A stretch of DNA of 37,645 nucleotides from Bacteroidota bacterium. GTDB taxonomy: Bacteria; Bacteroidota; Bacteroidia; JABEUT01. The DNA is taken from positions 1-37,645 of the forward strand of contig JABDCH010000018.1 of NCBI GenBank assembly GCA_013288205.1, written 5' to 3'. Positions 25,960 to 34,115 of the stretch are shown one piece after another. The translations under genes were made by a program, and so were the position numbers. The notes under the pieces were generated by a model. The model saw nothing but the letters and a program-made list of their open reading frames with translations, made no database searches and was not told where the DNA came from. Each line of letters begins with the position of its first letter. The stretch's first letter is position 1.

Positions 25960-28420
25960 GTTGCAAAGTTCCCATGATGGCAAAATGGGAAACATTGGGG
26001 TCGTTTAGATAAGACAGCCTCCATAGTGCATCAACGCGAATAAACCGGAGAATATTTTCAATTCCAACATCGGCTTCTGAGTAGGGGCCATTGCTTAATG
26101 CCCTTAAGCCCTGTGGAAATAAAAGTAATTGTTGGCTTTGTGGGTTTACCGAACCTATCAATGTTTTGTATCCTGCAAGTTCTCTCCATTTTAATTTCCT
26201 GAAGAAGGGAACCTTATTGAAAAAATATCCTTCAAAATGATGCTCTATGTTTGCGCTGAAATACTGGTCGCTGGCAAATTCATAGTAGTTCATCATATTA
26301 AAAGCATTTTCATCATATATATAAGTTTCATTGCCGGGCGGCAGTTCCATAAGCGGATAGGGAACAGCGCCGAATATTTTTCCCGCTTCCAGGTAGAAGC
26401 GTGTATCTCCAAATGGATTGACGTGCATCGTATAGCTCAATCCCAACACTATTTTATGATATTGATAATCGCCCTGGAAAATACCCTGTAATCCTGCGGT
26501 ATAGCGGAAAAGGAGGGTAGGGTAGCGGGTCCCTACATCTATTCGGCTTAAGTTAGCAATCACATATTTATCATCGTACGAGAAATTTAAGGAAAATTGT
26601 ATGGCCGGCGCATGTATATTAGACTTAGTTAAAATCTGCCCTGTATTATCGAGAAAATTATAAGGGTTGTTTTCCATTGGGGTATATATCCGGTTGATGA
26701 AAGAGAGCCTGAACTCAAGCCCGGTAAAAATATCCCTGTCGTATGTAACCCGTGCTTCTTGCACACGGGTAAGATTGGTCACCGGGGCGCGTGAAAGTAT
26801 TGAAGCAAGTATGTTATCTCTCCCAAATAAATCATCAGAGCGACCAAGAATCTGTAAGTCGTCGGTGTAAGAGGCAGCTATTAATTGCCATGGATTTTTA
26901 TTTAATAGAGTTTTGAATCCAAGGTGGTATTTCATTCTTTCATCCAAGAAGCCATATGCAGCATATCCGTTAAATTCATAACGCTGGCTGAACTTGTTAC
27001 TGGTGCGTCCTCCAAACCGCAGTCTGTTTCCTTCTACTGTATTGTAGCTGTAAAAGTCAGCTACCGGGCCCATGTCGAAGTCACCAAAGGTTTTGTATCC
27101 CGTAAGCAGCAAAACGGTTCCATTATATGTATGGCGATATATGGGCAGGGTTTGCACCGTATCAACCATTTTATAAATATTTTTTTCGTTTTTTGATAAA
27201 GGCTCCTGGCGGATAGAATCCCAATATTTTGCCGAACGCTGTTCCGCGCTGTCTTCCACTTTAATATTATTGGTGATGTTATAAAATTTATCGTCTTTAG
27301 GCTGATTCACTACAAAGTTCCTGTATAACGTCGTTTTTCTCCCATATAAACCCGTTCCGTTTTTGTCCAATGCAAAATCAACAATTAGTTTGTTTTTGCT
27401 TTGCATCCAATATGTGTTATCTACCAGTGTATATTCTTCTATTACGCTAAAGCCCTGAATAAAATTGATGTTTATATCATTGGGCAGGGTCATTTCAAGC
27501 CTTATTAAAGCGAATGATGTATCGGCAATCCACATATTGCCCGAAAAAGCAAACTCCTGTTTGTGTTTGGGCTTGAATCTAATTTGGTAGCACCAATGCC
27601 CGTTAATAGTCATGCTGTCGACCAGGTAATATTTGTAAAAAATATTCCAGTTATAGGAAATAGGACTATTGAAAGCCTGTCCAAAAATGACGAAAACATT
27701 TTTATAAATATCAATATCCTGGTACATGTCTCCGGTAAATTGAGCTACACTTTGGTTTTTGAAGCCGGAAAGTTTAGTGGCTTTGATAACTTCTTTTTTG
27801 AAGCGCGGATTTTTCCTGAAATAATAGTCGGAGGAGGCTTCTGATATAAACACCGGCAGGTATGGTTTCTCTTTTATATTGCTGCTGTCAATATTATTGA
27901 ATATAAAGTTTACCGGTTTCAAAAGTTTTCCCTTTTCCACTTTTGGCGAAATATTGTTCAGGTCAAATTCAATCTTGTTGTATACTTCATATTGGTATGA
28001 TTCAATTTTGTGTGGGTCATTTTGTTCTTTGTGGTCCATTACTTTCCGCATAATCCTCCAGGCAGGGTTCTCACCCGGATGAACAGTTACTTCAGCCAAT
28101 TCTGATGATTTGGGTTCAAGAAAGATATTGAGTTCCTGTGTCGGGTGTTTTTTTATTAGGTATGCAGTATCCTTATAACCTACATAAGATACGAGTATAG
28201 AATCGGCGTTTGCATTGGCAGTTATTTTATAATTGCCATTATAGTCAGAAGAGGTTCCTATAGTTGTATTTTTCAATAACAAATTTACAAACGGCATAGG
28301 CTCACGGGTTCGGGCATCGTATACCTTCCCCGAAATTACAGTTTGAGAGAAAGAAATAAGGGGCCACAAGAGTCCGCATGCAACATATAAGTATTTTATA
28401 TTTCTTGTTCTAAACACCAT
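25949..28420 (-). CDS. DUF5686 outer membrane protein with carboxypeptidase-regulatory-like domain
   Basis: An 823-residue outer membrane protein. Signal peptide (about residues 1-25, ending ISFSQ), then a CarboxypepD_reg-like beta-sandwich (TVISGKVYDARTREPMPFVN... GYKDTAYL, about 27-110), the feature of TonB-dependent SusC-like N-termini, then the long DUF5686 region with many amphipathic strands and a terminal QLIF. Family members are predicted beta-barrels without a plug; function unknown. Promoter not clear. It diverges from the M3 peptidase gene across a region with unusual inverted repeats, and its C-terminal codons overlap the histidine kinase gene on the other strand. Confidence 0.85.
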   Translation of the reverse strand: MVFRTRNIKYLYVACGLLWPLISFSQTVISGKVYDARTREPMPFVNLLLKNTTIGTSSDYNGNYKITANANADSILVSYVGYKDTAYLIKKHPTQELNIFLEPKSSELAEVTVHPGENPAWRIMRKVMDHKEQNDPHKIESYQYEVYNKIEFDLNNISPKVEKGKLLKPVNFIFNNIDSSNIKEKPYLPVFISEASSDYYFRKNPRFKKEVIKATKLSGFKNQSVAQFTGDMYQDIDIYKNVFVIFGQAFNSPISYNWNIFYKYYLVDSMTINGHWCYQIRFKPKHKQEFAFSGNMWIADTSFALIRLEMTLPNDININFIQGFSVIEEYTLVDNTYWMQSKNKLIVDFALDKNGTGLYGRKTTLYRNFVVNQPKDDKFYNITNNIKVEDSAEQRSAKYWDSIRQEPLSKNEKNIYKMVDTVQTLPIYRHTYNGTVLLLTGYKTFGDFDMGPVADFYSYNTVEGNRLRFGGRTSNKFSQRYEFNGYAAYGFLDERMKYHLGFKTLLNKNPWQLIAASYTDDLQILGRSDDLFGRDNILASILSRAPVTNLTRVQEARVTYDRDIFTGLEFRLSFINRIYTPMENNPYNFLDNTGQILTKSNIHAPAIQFSLNFSYDDKYVIANLSRIDVGTRYPTLLFRYTAGLQGIFQGDYQYHKIVLGLSYTMHVNPFGDTRFYLEAGKIFGAVPYPLMELPPGNETYIYDENAFNMMNYYEFASDQYFSANIEHHFEGYFFNKVPFFRKLKWRELAGYKTLIGSVNPQSQQLLLFPQGLRALSNGPYSEADVGIENILRFIRVDALWRLSYLNDPNVSHFAIMGTLQLIF

Positions 28421-28459
28421 GTTTCAGCGTGTTAAGATATGCTAATTTTTAAATAAGAA

Positions 28460-28469
28460 ACAGGCCTGT
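28460..28469. promoter_or_regulatory. 10-bp perfect palindrome in a divergent intergenic region
   Basis: ACAGGCCTGT is self-complementary and lies between the DUF5686 and M3 peptidase starts. It may be an operator for a dimeric regulator or chance. Confidence 0.3.
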
Positions 28470-28493
28470 GTGTTTACTTTGATAACTAATAAA

Positions 28494-28525
28494 AAATGGG
28501 ACAGATTATTTCCCATTTAATCTGT
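28494..28525. promoter_or_regulatory. Interleaved pair of 8-bp inverted repeats
   Basis: AAATGGGA (28494-28501) is complementary to TCCCATTT (28511-28518), and ACAGATTA (28501-28508) to TAATCTGT (28518-28525). The order a-b-a'-b' means the two pairings are mutually exclusive as full hairpins or would form a pseudoknot in RNA. It sits just upstream of a -7-like TATATTGC (28543-28550) of the peptidase gene. Confidence 0.5.
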
Positions 28526-28542
28526 TTAAATTCTGATTTTAT

Positions 28543-28550
28543 TATATTGC
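28543..28550 (+). promoter_or_regulatory. Candidate -7 element of the M3 peptidase gene
   Basis: TATATTGC is one T short of TAnnTTTG; the same TAnnTTGC variant appears before the YcxB-like and DUF6629 genes. It ends 34 nt before the ATG at 28585. Confidence 0.35.
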
Positions 28551-28584
28551 ACCCCAAATTATAAATATTTCTAACTGATTAACG

Positions 28585-30747
28585 ATGAAAATAAGCACTA
28601 TTGTATCCAGTTTAATTATTCCTGCAACCATAGGGATAATGTTATCTTCATGTGGTAACAATCATAAAAAATATGCTGAAACTAAAAACCTTATGTCACC
28701 CAATAACCCTTTCGCCAAACCCAGTACATTACCTTATCAAACTGCCGACTTTAATGCTATAAAGGACAGCGACTTTAAGCCCGCTATTGAAGAGGGCATA
28801 CAAGAGCAGATGGCAGAGGTGGAAGATATAACGAATAACCCCAATCCTCCGACATTTGAAAATACATTTTTACCGTTGGAACAAAGTGGTGCTTTACTCC
28901 GCCGGGTATATGGAGTGTTTAACTTGCTCAGCGGGGCCAATACTGACTCTGTGCTGCAAAAAGTATCGGAAGACATTGCACCTGATCTTTCGGCCGCAAA
29001 TGACGCTATTTACCTGAATACAAAATTATTTAAGCGTGTTGAAGCGATTTACAACATGCGTGAGCAAATGAAGTATGATTCAGAATCGAACCGCTTAGTG
29101 GAATACTATTACCAGAAGTTCATATTATCCGGAGCCAAACTTTCCGACAGCGATAAAGTTGCCCTGAAAAAACTGAATGCAGAAGATGCCAGCCTCGAAG
29201 CTAAATTTACAAATCAGTTGTTAGCTGCTGCCAAAGCCGGTGCATTGGTGGTGGATGATAAGGCTGAACTGGCTGGTCTTTCGGATGGAGAGATTACTGC
29301 AGCTGCAGAAAAAGCCAAAGCAAACGGCCGACCCGGAAAGTGGATGATATCCTTACACAATACCACCCAGCAACCTATGCTGCAATCGCTTTCTGTTCGT
29401 GCTACCCGTCAAAAGCTGTATGAAGCTTCCTGGAACCGTGCCGAAAAAGGTGATGCTAACGATACCCGCCCCACGATAATCAGGCTTGCAAAATTACGTG
29501 CTGAAAAGGCTAAACTGATTGGGTTCCCTAATTATGCTGCGCTAACCTTAATGGACCAAATGGCAAAGACCCCTGAAACGGTTGAGAAATTTTTGGGACA
29601 GGTTATACCAGCCGCAACTACAAAAGCCAAAGAAGAAGCCGCAGAAATACAAAAATTAATTGATAAACAGAAAGGTGGTTTTCAATTGGAGCCCTGGGAT
29701 TGGAACTTTTATTCTGAGCAGGTTCGTAAGGCAAAGTATGATTTGGACGAAAGCCAGATAAAACCTTATTTTGTATTAGACAGCGTACTTAAAAACGGTG
29801 TGTTTTATGCCGCTAATAAGTTATACGGCATCACATTTAAAGAACGCAAAGACCTGCCTGTATATAATAGTGATGTGCGGGTGTTTGAAATATTTGATCA
29901 CGATGGCAGCACCCTTGCTTTATTCTATTGCGACTATTTTAAACGTGATAACAAGAACGGCGGCGCATGGATGGATAACCTAGTTGGTCAGTCAGGTTTG
30001 TTGGCCACCAAGCCTGTTATTTATAACATTTGTAATTTCGCTAAACCGGCACCCGGTGAACCTGCATTAATTAGTTTTGATGATGTAACCACCATGTTTC
30101 ATGAATTCGGGCATGGCTTGCATGGTATGTTTGCCAATCAAAAATACTTGACCCTTTCAGGCACCGCTACTGCACGCGATTTTGTTGAATTCCCTTCCCA
30201 ATTTAATGAACATTGGGCATCGTACCCTGAAGTGTTTAACAACTATGCTAAGCATTATAAAACCGGTGCACCTATGCCGCAAGAGCTGGTGGATAAAATA
30301 AAAAAGGCTGCTAAATTTAACGGAGGCTATGACTTTACCGAAATATTAGCTGCCTCTGAGCTGGATATGCAATGGCATGAATTGTCGGCGGATAAGTCTG
30401 TGGAGAATGTTGACACCTTCGAATTGCAGGCGCTGCGTAACACCCATCTTGATTTATCGCAGGTGCCGCCACGCTATCGTTCCAGTTATTTTCTCCATAT
30501 ATGGTCTAATGGATACGCATCAGGATATTATGCTTACACATGGACTAAAATGTTGGATGACGATGCTTTTTCATGGTTTCAGGCGCATTGCGGTTTAACC
30601 AGGGAAAATGGACAACGTTTCCGTGATATGATTCTTTCGAGAGGTAATACCAAAGAGCTGGCGACCTTGTTCCGTAATTTTTATGGCAGCGACCCGGATA
30701 TCAAGCCTATGCTGGAAGACATGGGACTGGGAGAAGGAAAAAAGTAA
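28585..30747 (+). CDS. dcp: M3 family zinc metallopeptidase, Dcp-like, lipoprotein
   Basis: A peptidyl-dipeptidase or oligopeptidase of the M3 (thimet oligopeptidase) family, 720 residues, that removes dipeptides from peptide C-termini. The zinc site HEFGH starts at His506 (MFHEFGHGLHGMF); a third ligand is expected in DFVEFPSQFNEHW a few residues on. The N-terminus is a lipoprotein signal with lipobox LSSC, so the enzyme is probably anchored in the envelope and acts on periplasmic or external peptides, unlike cytosolic E. coli Dcp. The rest of the length is the usual helical M3 fold, and ends with QRFRDMILSRGNTKE. It stands alone with a terminator after it. The Dcp label is by overall motif. 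Confidence 0.92.
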   Translation: MKISTIVSSLIIPATIGIMLSSCGNNHKKYAETKNLMSPNNPFAKPSTLPYQTADFNAIKDSDFKPAIEEGIQEQMAEVEDITNNPNPPTFENTFLPLEQSGALLRRVYGVFNLLSGANTDSVLQKVSEDIAPDLSAANDAIYLNTKLFKRVEAIYNMREQMKYDSESNRLVEYYYQKFILSGAKLSDSDKVALKKLNAEDASLEAKFTNQLLAAAKAGALVVDDKAELAGLSDGEITAAAEKAKANGRPGKWMISLHNTTQQPMLQSLSVRATRQKLYEASWNRAEKGDANDTRPTIIRLAKLRAEKAKLIGFPNYAALTLMDQMAKTPETVEKFLGQVIPAATTKAKEEAAEIQKLIDKQKGGFQLEPWDWNFYSEQVRKAKYDLDESQIKPYFVLDSVLKNGVFYAANKLYGITFKERKDLPVYNSDVRVFEIFDHDGSTLALFYCDYFKRDNKNGGAWMDNLVGQSGLLATKPVIYNICNFAKPAPGEPALISFDDVTTMFHEFGHGLHGMFANQKYLTLSGTATARDFVEFPSQFNEHWASYPEVFNNYAKHYKTGAPMPQELVDKIKKAAKFNGGYDFTEILAASELDMQWHELSADKSVENVDTFELQALRNTHLDLSQVPPRYRSSYFLHIWSNGYASGYYAYTWTKMLDDDAFSWFQAHCGLTRENGQRFRDMILSRGNTKELATLFRNFYGSDPDIKPMLEDMGLGEGKK

Positions 30748-30764
30748 ATAATTTCATCAAACAA

Positions 30765-30794
30765 AAAAGCAGGAATAGTTATATTCCTGCTTTT
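30765..30794 (+). terminator. Rho-independent terminator of the M3 peptidase gene
   Basis: AAAAGCAGGAATA (30765-30777) pairs with TATTCCTGCTTTT (30782-30794) around a GTTA loop, 17 bases past the stop; the T-run is part of the stem's 3-prime end. Confidence 0.82.
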
Positions 30795-30803
30795 AAAAAT
30801 AAA

Positions 30804-30825
30804 AAGGCATCTATCAAGATGCCTT
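30804..30825 (-). terminator. Rho-independent terminator of the histidine-rich gene
   Basis: On the minus strand AAGGCATCT (30825-30817) pairs with AGATGCCTT (30812-30804) across a 4-nt loop, then TTTATTTTT follows. It overlaps the stop codon of the histidine-rich gene by two bases, and stands back to back with the peptidase terminator. Confidence 0.78.
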
Positions 30826-31030
30826 ACATGTTTGTGTGGTGTTCAGAATGCTTTTTAGCAGCTTCGTGAGAATGATGTTCAGCTGATTCGTGATGACCAT
30901 GTGCAATATGTGCATGGTGTGCTGCCTTTTCATGTTCACCGGCAACGTGGTGTTCATGTGCTTTTTTGTGGTGTGCAGCTGCCTTCTCATGATGGTTAGC
31001 TGCTTCTTGATGGTGGTCGTGTGTTGTCAT
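30824..31030 (-). CDS. Small histidine-rich protein, probable metal binder
   Basis: A 68-residue, soluble protein with 23 His (about one third), the rest mainly Ala, Glu and Lys. His-His pairs recur with 7-residue spacing at 6-7, 13-14, 20-21 and 27-28, then 38-39, 46-47, 52-53 and 64-65, with intervening xxAAxx segments, so it would form an amphipathic helix with a His-lined face. No Cys, signal peptide or membrane segment. A metal-sequestering (Zn, Ni, Cu) or pH-buffering role is inference from composition. It has its own terminator; a near-consensus promoter (TAACCTTTG) lies on the minus strand at 31065-31057. That the codons stay His/Ala/Glu-rich in only this frame argues it is real. Confidence 0.75.
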   Translation of the reverse strand: MTTHDHHQEAANHHEKAAAHHKKAHEHHVAGEHEKAAHHAHIAHGHHESAEHHSHEAAKKHSEHHTNM

Positions 31031-31250
31031 AATATTAAGTTTTAATTGTTTCTACAAAGGTTAGGCTGAACGATGTGTTTTACGGTACTATTTCCATTAC
31101 CATATTGTTACTTATTTATTATAGTCTTTCTCCAGGAAAAATCCAATAAAATGGATTGCATAGCAAAACAATTTCGTAAGGTACTTTTACTATCTTTGAG
31201 GTTCACTTCCTAAATATAGGAAACAAGGCATTAAATAATCATTCAATTTT
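31031..31250. other. Divergent intergenic region with promoter and small hairpin
   Basis: No gene is seen. TATCTTTG (31191-31198) is a perfect -7 element for the gene starting at 31251, giving a leader of about 50 nt. That leader contains TTCCTA/TAGGAA (31207-31222, 4-nt loop), a 6-bp hairpin of uncertain meaning. Confidence 0.45.
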
Positions 31251-31565
31251 ATGAAAATAGTAAAAGTAACATATACGGCCAAGCCTGAATATGTGGAGCA
31301 AAACCAACAAAACATCCGAAATGTAATGGCTGAATTGCAAAGATTAAATCATCCCGGTATAAACTATAACACTTGCCTTGGAGCAGATGGGAAATCTTTT
31401 ACACATACAGCATTCTTCAAATCAGATGAAGATGAAAAGACACTGCTAACTCTGCCTGTTTTTAAGCATTTCCAGGAACAACTGATGGCTAATGGACCCG
31501 AAACCGCTCCTAAACAGGAGTTACTGAACCTAGTGGGTACTTCGAAGGACATATTTGGTGCTTAA
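31251..31565 (+). CDS. Small ABM-like (dimeric alpha-beta barrel) hypothetical protein
   Basis: A 104-residue cytosolic protein whose strand-helix-strand-strand-helix pattern (IVKVTYTAKPEYVEQNQQNI, INYNTCLGADGKSFTHTAFF, then FKHFQEQLM) resembles the dimeric alpha+beta barrel superfamily that includes antibiotic biosynthesis monooxygenase-like proteins and stress-response barrel proteins. No heme or catalytic residues can be identified, so catalysis is uncertain. Single gene with its own promoter at 31191-31198. The next gene starts 44 nt downstream on the same strand. Confidence 0.6.
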   Translation: MKIVKVTYTAKPEYVEQNQQNIRNVMAELQRLNHPGINYNTCLGADGKSFTHTAFFKSDEDEKTLLTLPVFKHFQEQLMANGPETAPKQELLNLVGTSKDIFGA

Positions 31566-31584
31566 CGCTCTTCACCCTTTTTGT

Positions 31585-31592
31585 TAATTTCG
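31585..31592 (+). promoter_or_regulatory. -7 variant TAATTTCG before the TMTC-like gene
   Basis: TTAATTTCGC (31584-31593) lies 17 nt before the ATG at 31610. The same 10-mer appears before the dCMP deaminase and fumC genes, so it looks like a variant -7 promoter. Confidence 0.4.
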
Positions 31593-31609
31593 CAACCATC
31601 GTATTACGA

Positions 31610-33511
31610 ATGGTGAAAAAGCAAAAATACGAAGGGAAAAAACAAACCACGGTAATAAAAAATACGGAAGACTCAATGCAGTTTTCGGTGTTCAAATTCT
31701 CTTTTATCCGGCAGGCAATTATCCTGCTAAGTATTGCTTTCGGCTTTTATTTCAATTCCCTTTACAACCAACATACCCTTGATGATGGAGTGGTGATAAA
31801 GCATAACCAATATGTGCAACAAGGTTTCAGCGGGATACCAAAAATAATTACTTCTGATTCTTATCAAAGTCTTTATAATGAAATGCACTCCGGCCAGATG
31901 CTTTCAGGTGGAAGATACCGTCCATTATCCGAAGTTTTGTTTGCTGTAGAACACCAATTTTTTGGTGACACTCCATTTGTGGGGCACTTATTGAACGTGA
32001 TTTACTTTTTATGTTGTGTTTTTTTCTTGTTTTACTTTCTTAGCAAATGTTTTTTTATCCGTGTTCCGGGAGGTGGTGACATGGCCTTCCTCGCCACTCT
32101 GCTTTTTGCTATCCATCCAATACATACCGAAGTAGTTGCTAATATTAAAAGCTCGGATGAATTGCTTTCACTGCTATTAATATTACTGACGTTGATTTTT
32201 GTTTATAAAAATGGCATTGATACGAAAGTAAAATACGTAGTGTATGGTTCGGTATCTTTATTTCTTGCCCTCCTTTCGAAAGAATATGGCGTTATAATGC
32301 TTGTGATAATCCCTTTGTTTCTGCATATAATGATGAAGCAAAAAGTAAGCACTGCCTTAAGGAATTCCATCCCTTATTTAGGAGTATTTATCTTGTATTT
32401 TATTATGCGCATTTATGCAGTAGGTTTATTTCATCACCATGTTGATTTGACTGATCCTGCCGTGAACCCTTATGCCGATGCTTCATCCGCTGAAAAACTG
32501 GCGAGCGAAATATTTATCCTGGGTAAGTATTTGGTAATGCTGTTTGTTCCCTATCCTTTATGTTGCGATTATTCGTATAAACAAATCCCCTATCACCATT
32601 TTTCGCAGGCAAGTGTGTGGCTTTCATTATTGGTTTACATGGCTATCATCACTTGGGCCGCATGGCTGGTTTACAAAAAAAATATACTCTCAATTCCTGT
32701 TTTATTTTTTCTCCTCTCCATTTTCCTCGTATCTAACTTTCTAATTGATGTAGGAGCCACTATGGCCGAACGTTTTCTTTTCCATGCTTCCGTTGGGTTT
32801 ACTGTCTTGCTTTCTTATGGCCTTATGAAGATTACATTAACCATTCCCTTGCCGCGGAGACGCATGATATATGGTATTTGCTTGACTTGTTCAACAGGGC
32901 TGTGCTGTGTGGAAACCGTTGCAAGAAATGCACAATGGAAGGATGATTTTACATTATTTACGCATGATGTACACATTGCCAGCAATAGTTTCCTGGTTAA
33001 TGGCAATGCCGGGTCCTTATTAGTTGATTATGTGGAAAAACAGGGCGACACATCTAAAATTATTCCTATTACACGCACTGCATTGGCCTATCTCCACAAG
33101 TCGGTACAGATTAATTACCGGTATCTCAATGGATACCTTAGCCTGGGACTTGCTTATGCCGTGCTTGATATACCTGATTCTGCTAAGGTATGTGCCGATT
33201 TTGCAAAATTTTTAAACAAGGATGCACCTTTTCTTGAAACGGAATACCATTTGATTGGGGTGCGATATTATAATAGGGGAATAGCGGCTGGGAGAGTAGG
33301 AAACAGAAAGCTGGCTACCGGCTATATAAAAAAATCCCTGCAAGTAGATTCAAACAACGCCTTCACATGGTATAATTTTGGGAAATATTACTCGAAATGG
33401 CATGTGAGTGATTCCGCTAAATACTGCTGGCTGAAAGCCCTGGCTATAAATCCTAACTATAAAGAAGCGAGATTTGGCCTTGACTCCTTGAATTCCTCTG
33501 CTGTTAAATAG
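31610..33511 (+). CDS. TMTC-like membrane protein with C-terminal TPR region
   Basis: A 633-residue polytopic membrane protein, with about ten predicted helices in residues 30-450, resembling GT-C glycosyltransferases of the TMTC/PMT (DUF1736-like) type. Near the N-terminus is a conserved acidic pair in HTLDDGVVIKHN, then RYRPLSEVLF and HLLNVIYF, as in that family. After about residue 470 comes a soluble tail with TPR-like helices, including NNAFTWYNFGKYY...KALAINPNYKEARFGLDSL. A role in protein or glycan mannosylation from lipid-linked sugar is inference. The ATG at 31610 is preceded by a lysine-rich segment; ATG at 31676 (MQFSVFKFSF) is an alternative start. Confidence 0.7.
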   Translation: MVKKQKYEGKKQTTVIKNTEDSMQFSVFKFSFIRQAIILLSIAFGFYFNSLYNQHTLDDGVVIKHNQYVQQGFSGIPKIITSDSYQSLYNEMHSGQMLSGGRYRPLSEVLFAVEHQFFGDTPFVGHLLNVIYFLCCVFFLFYFLSKCFFIRVPGGGDMAFLATLLFAIHPIHTEVVANIKSSDELLSLLLILLTLIFVYKNGIDTKVKYVVYGSVSLFLALLSKEYGVIMLVIIPLFLHIMMKQKVSTALRNSIPYLGVFILYFIMRIYAVGLFHHHVDLTDPAVNPYADASSAEKLASEIFILGKYLVMLFVPYPLCCDYSYKQIPYHHFSQASVWLSLLVYMAIITWAAWLVYKKNILSIPVLFFLLSIFLVSNFLIDVGATMAERFLFHASVGFTVLLSYGLMKITLTIPLPRRRMIYGICLTCSTGLCCVETVARNAQWKDDFTLFTHDVHIASNSFLVNGNAGSLLVDYVEKQGDTSKIIPITRTALAYLHKSVQINYRYLNGYLSLGLAYAVLDIPDSAKVCADFAKFLNKDAPFLETEYHLIGVRYYNRGIAAGRVGNRKLATGYIKKSLQVDSNNAFTWYNFGKYYSKWHVSDSAKYCWLKALAINPNYKEARFGLDSLNSSAVK

Positions 33512-33551
33512 GAAATAGGAATAATAAGGCAGCCAGTTAGCCCCTTTTTCT

Positions 33552-33559
33552 TAATTTCG
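33552..33559 (+). promoter_or_regulatory. -7 variant TAATTTCG before the dCMP deaminase gene
   Basis: Second copy of TTAATTTCGC (33551-33560), 72 nt before the ATG at 33632. Confidence 0.35.
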
Positions 33560-33595
33560 CCTTCCTTTTAAAATAGTAAGGTAAAATGCCAATCG

Positions 33596-33626
33596 CTCAT
33601 AACTCATCACTTATAACTCATAACTA
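33596..33626. repeat. ATAACTCAT-type short repeats upstream of dCMP deaminase
   Basis: Degenerate tandem of ATAACTCAT units in the leader of the dCMP deaminase gene, ending 5 nt before its start codon. The 13-mer at 33613-33625 is the exact complement of 19860-19872. Confidence 0.55.
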
Positions 33627-33631
33627 AATAC

Positions 33632-34096
33632 ATGCGTCCCACCTTCGATGATATATATATGGAACTTGCCGAAAAGCTTGCTAAACGCTCACATTGTGTT
33701 AAGATGCACGTAGGCGCTGTTCTTGCCAAAGATACTCGTATCATTTCCTTAGGTTATAATGGCCCCCCGGCAGGTACCCACAACTGCGATATGGAATGGC
33801 CCGATCAGGGCTGTCCACGTGATAGCAAAGGAGGCTGCTCCCTTGCCATTCACGCTGAACAAAATGCCATTTTATATGCTGCAAAAAACAAAGCAAGCAT
33901 GGAAGGAGCGACTCTCTATGTAACTCTTTCGCCATGCCTTGCCTGCGCCCGCATAATATATACGGCAGGTATTAAGCATGTTTTTTATATGCACTCGTAT
34001 GGCGAATATAAGAAGATCGCGTCCGATGAAGGCGTTGATTTCTTGGGAAAATTTGGCGTAACAGTTCAACGTATGCAACCGAAAGAACAATTGTAA
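33632..34096 (+). CDS. Deoxycytidylate (dCMP) deaminase
   Basis: A 154-residue zinc deaminase that converts dCMP to dUMP for dTMP synthesis. The zinc/catalytic site is His74-Ala-Glu76 (IHAEQNAI) and Cys102/Cys105 (SPCLACARI). The N-terminal MRPTFDDIYMELAEKLAKRS and the LGYNGPPAGTHNC segment are typical of ComEB/dCMP deaminase, with the CDMEWPDQGCPR insertion containing extra Cys. Length is normal. It lies 19 nt before pdxA on the same strand, so co-transcription is likely. Confidence 0.93.
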   Translation: MRPTFDDIYMELAEKLAKRSHCVKMHVGAVLAKDTRIISLGYNGPPAGTHNCDMEWPDQGCPRDSKGGCSLAIHAEQNAILYAAKNKASMEGATLYVTLSPCLACARIIYTAGIKHVFYMHSYGEYKKIASDEGVDFLGKFGVTVQRMQPKEQL

Positions 34097-34115
34097 GTTA
34101 TTTATACTTTATATT

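Noticed and set aside
30765-30825. Small RNA from the two adjacent hairpins
   Set aside because: They are better explained as back-to-back terminators of convergent genes.
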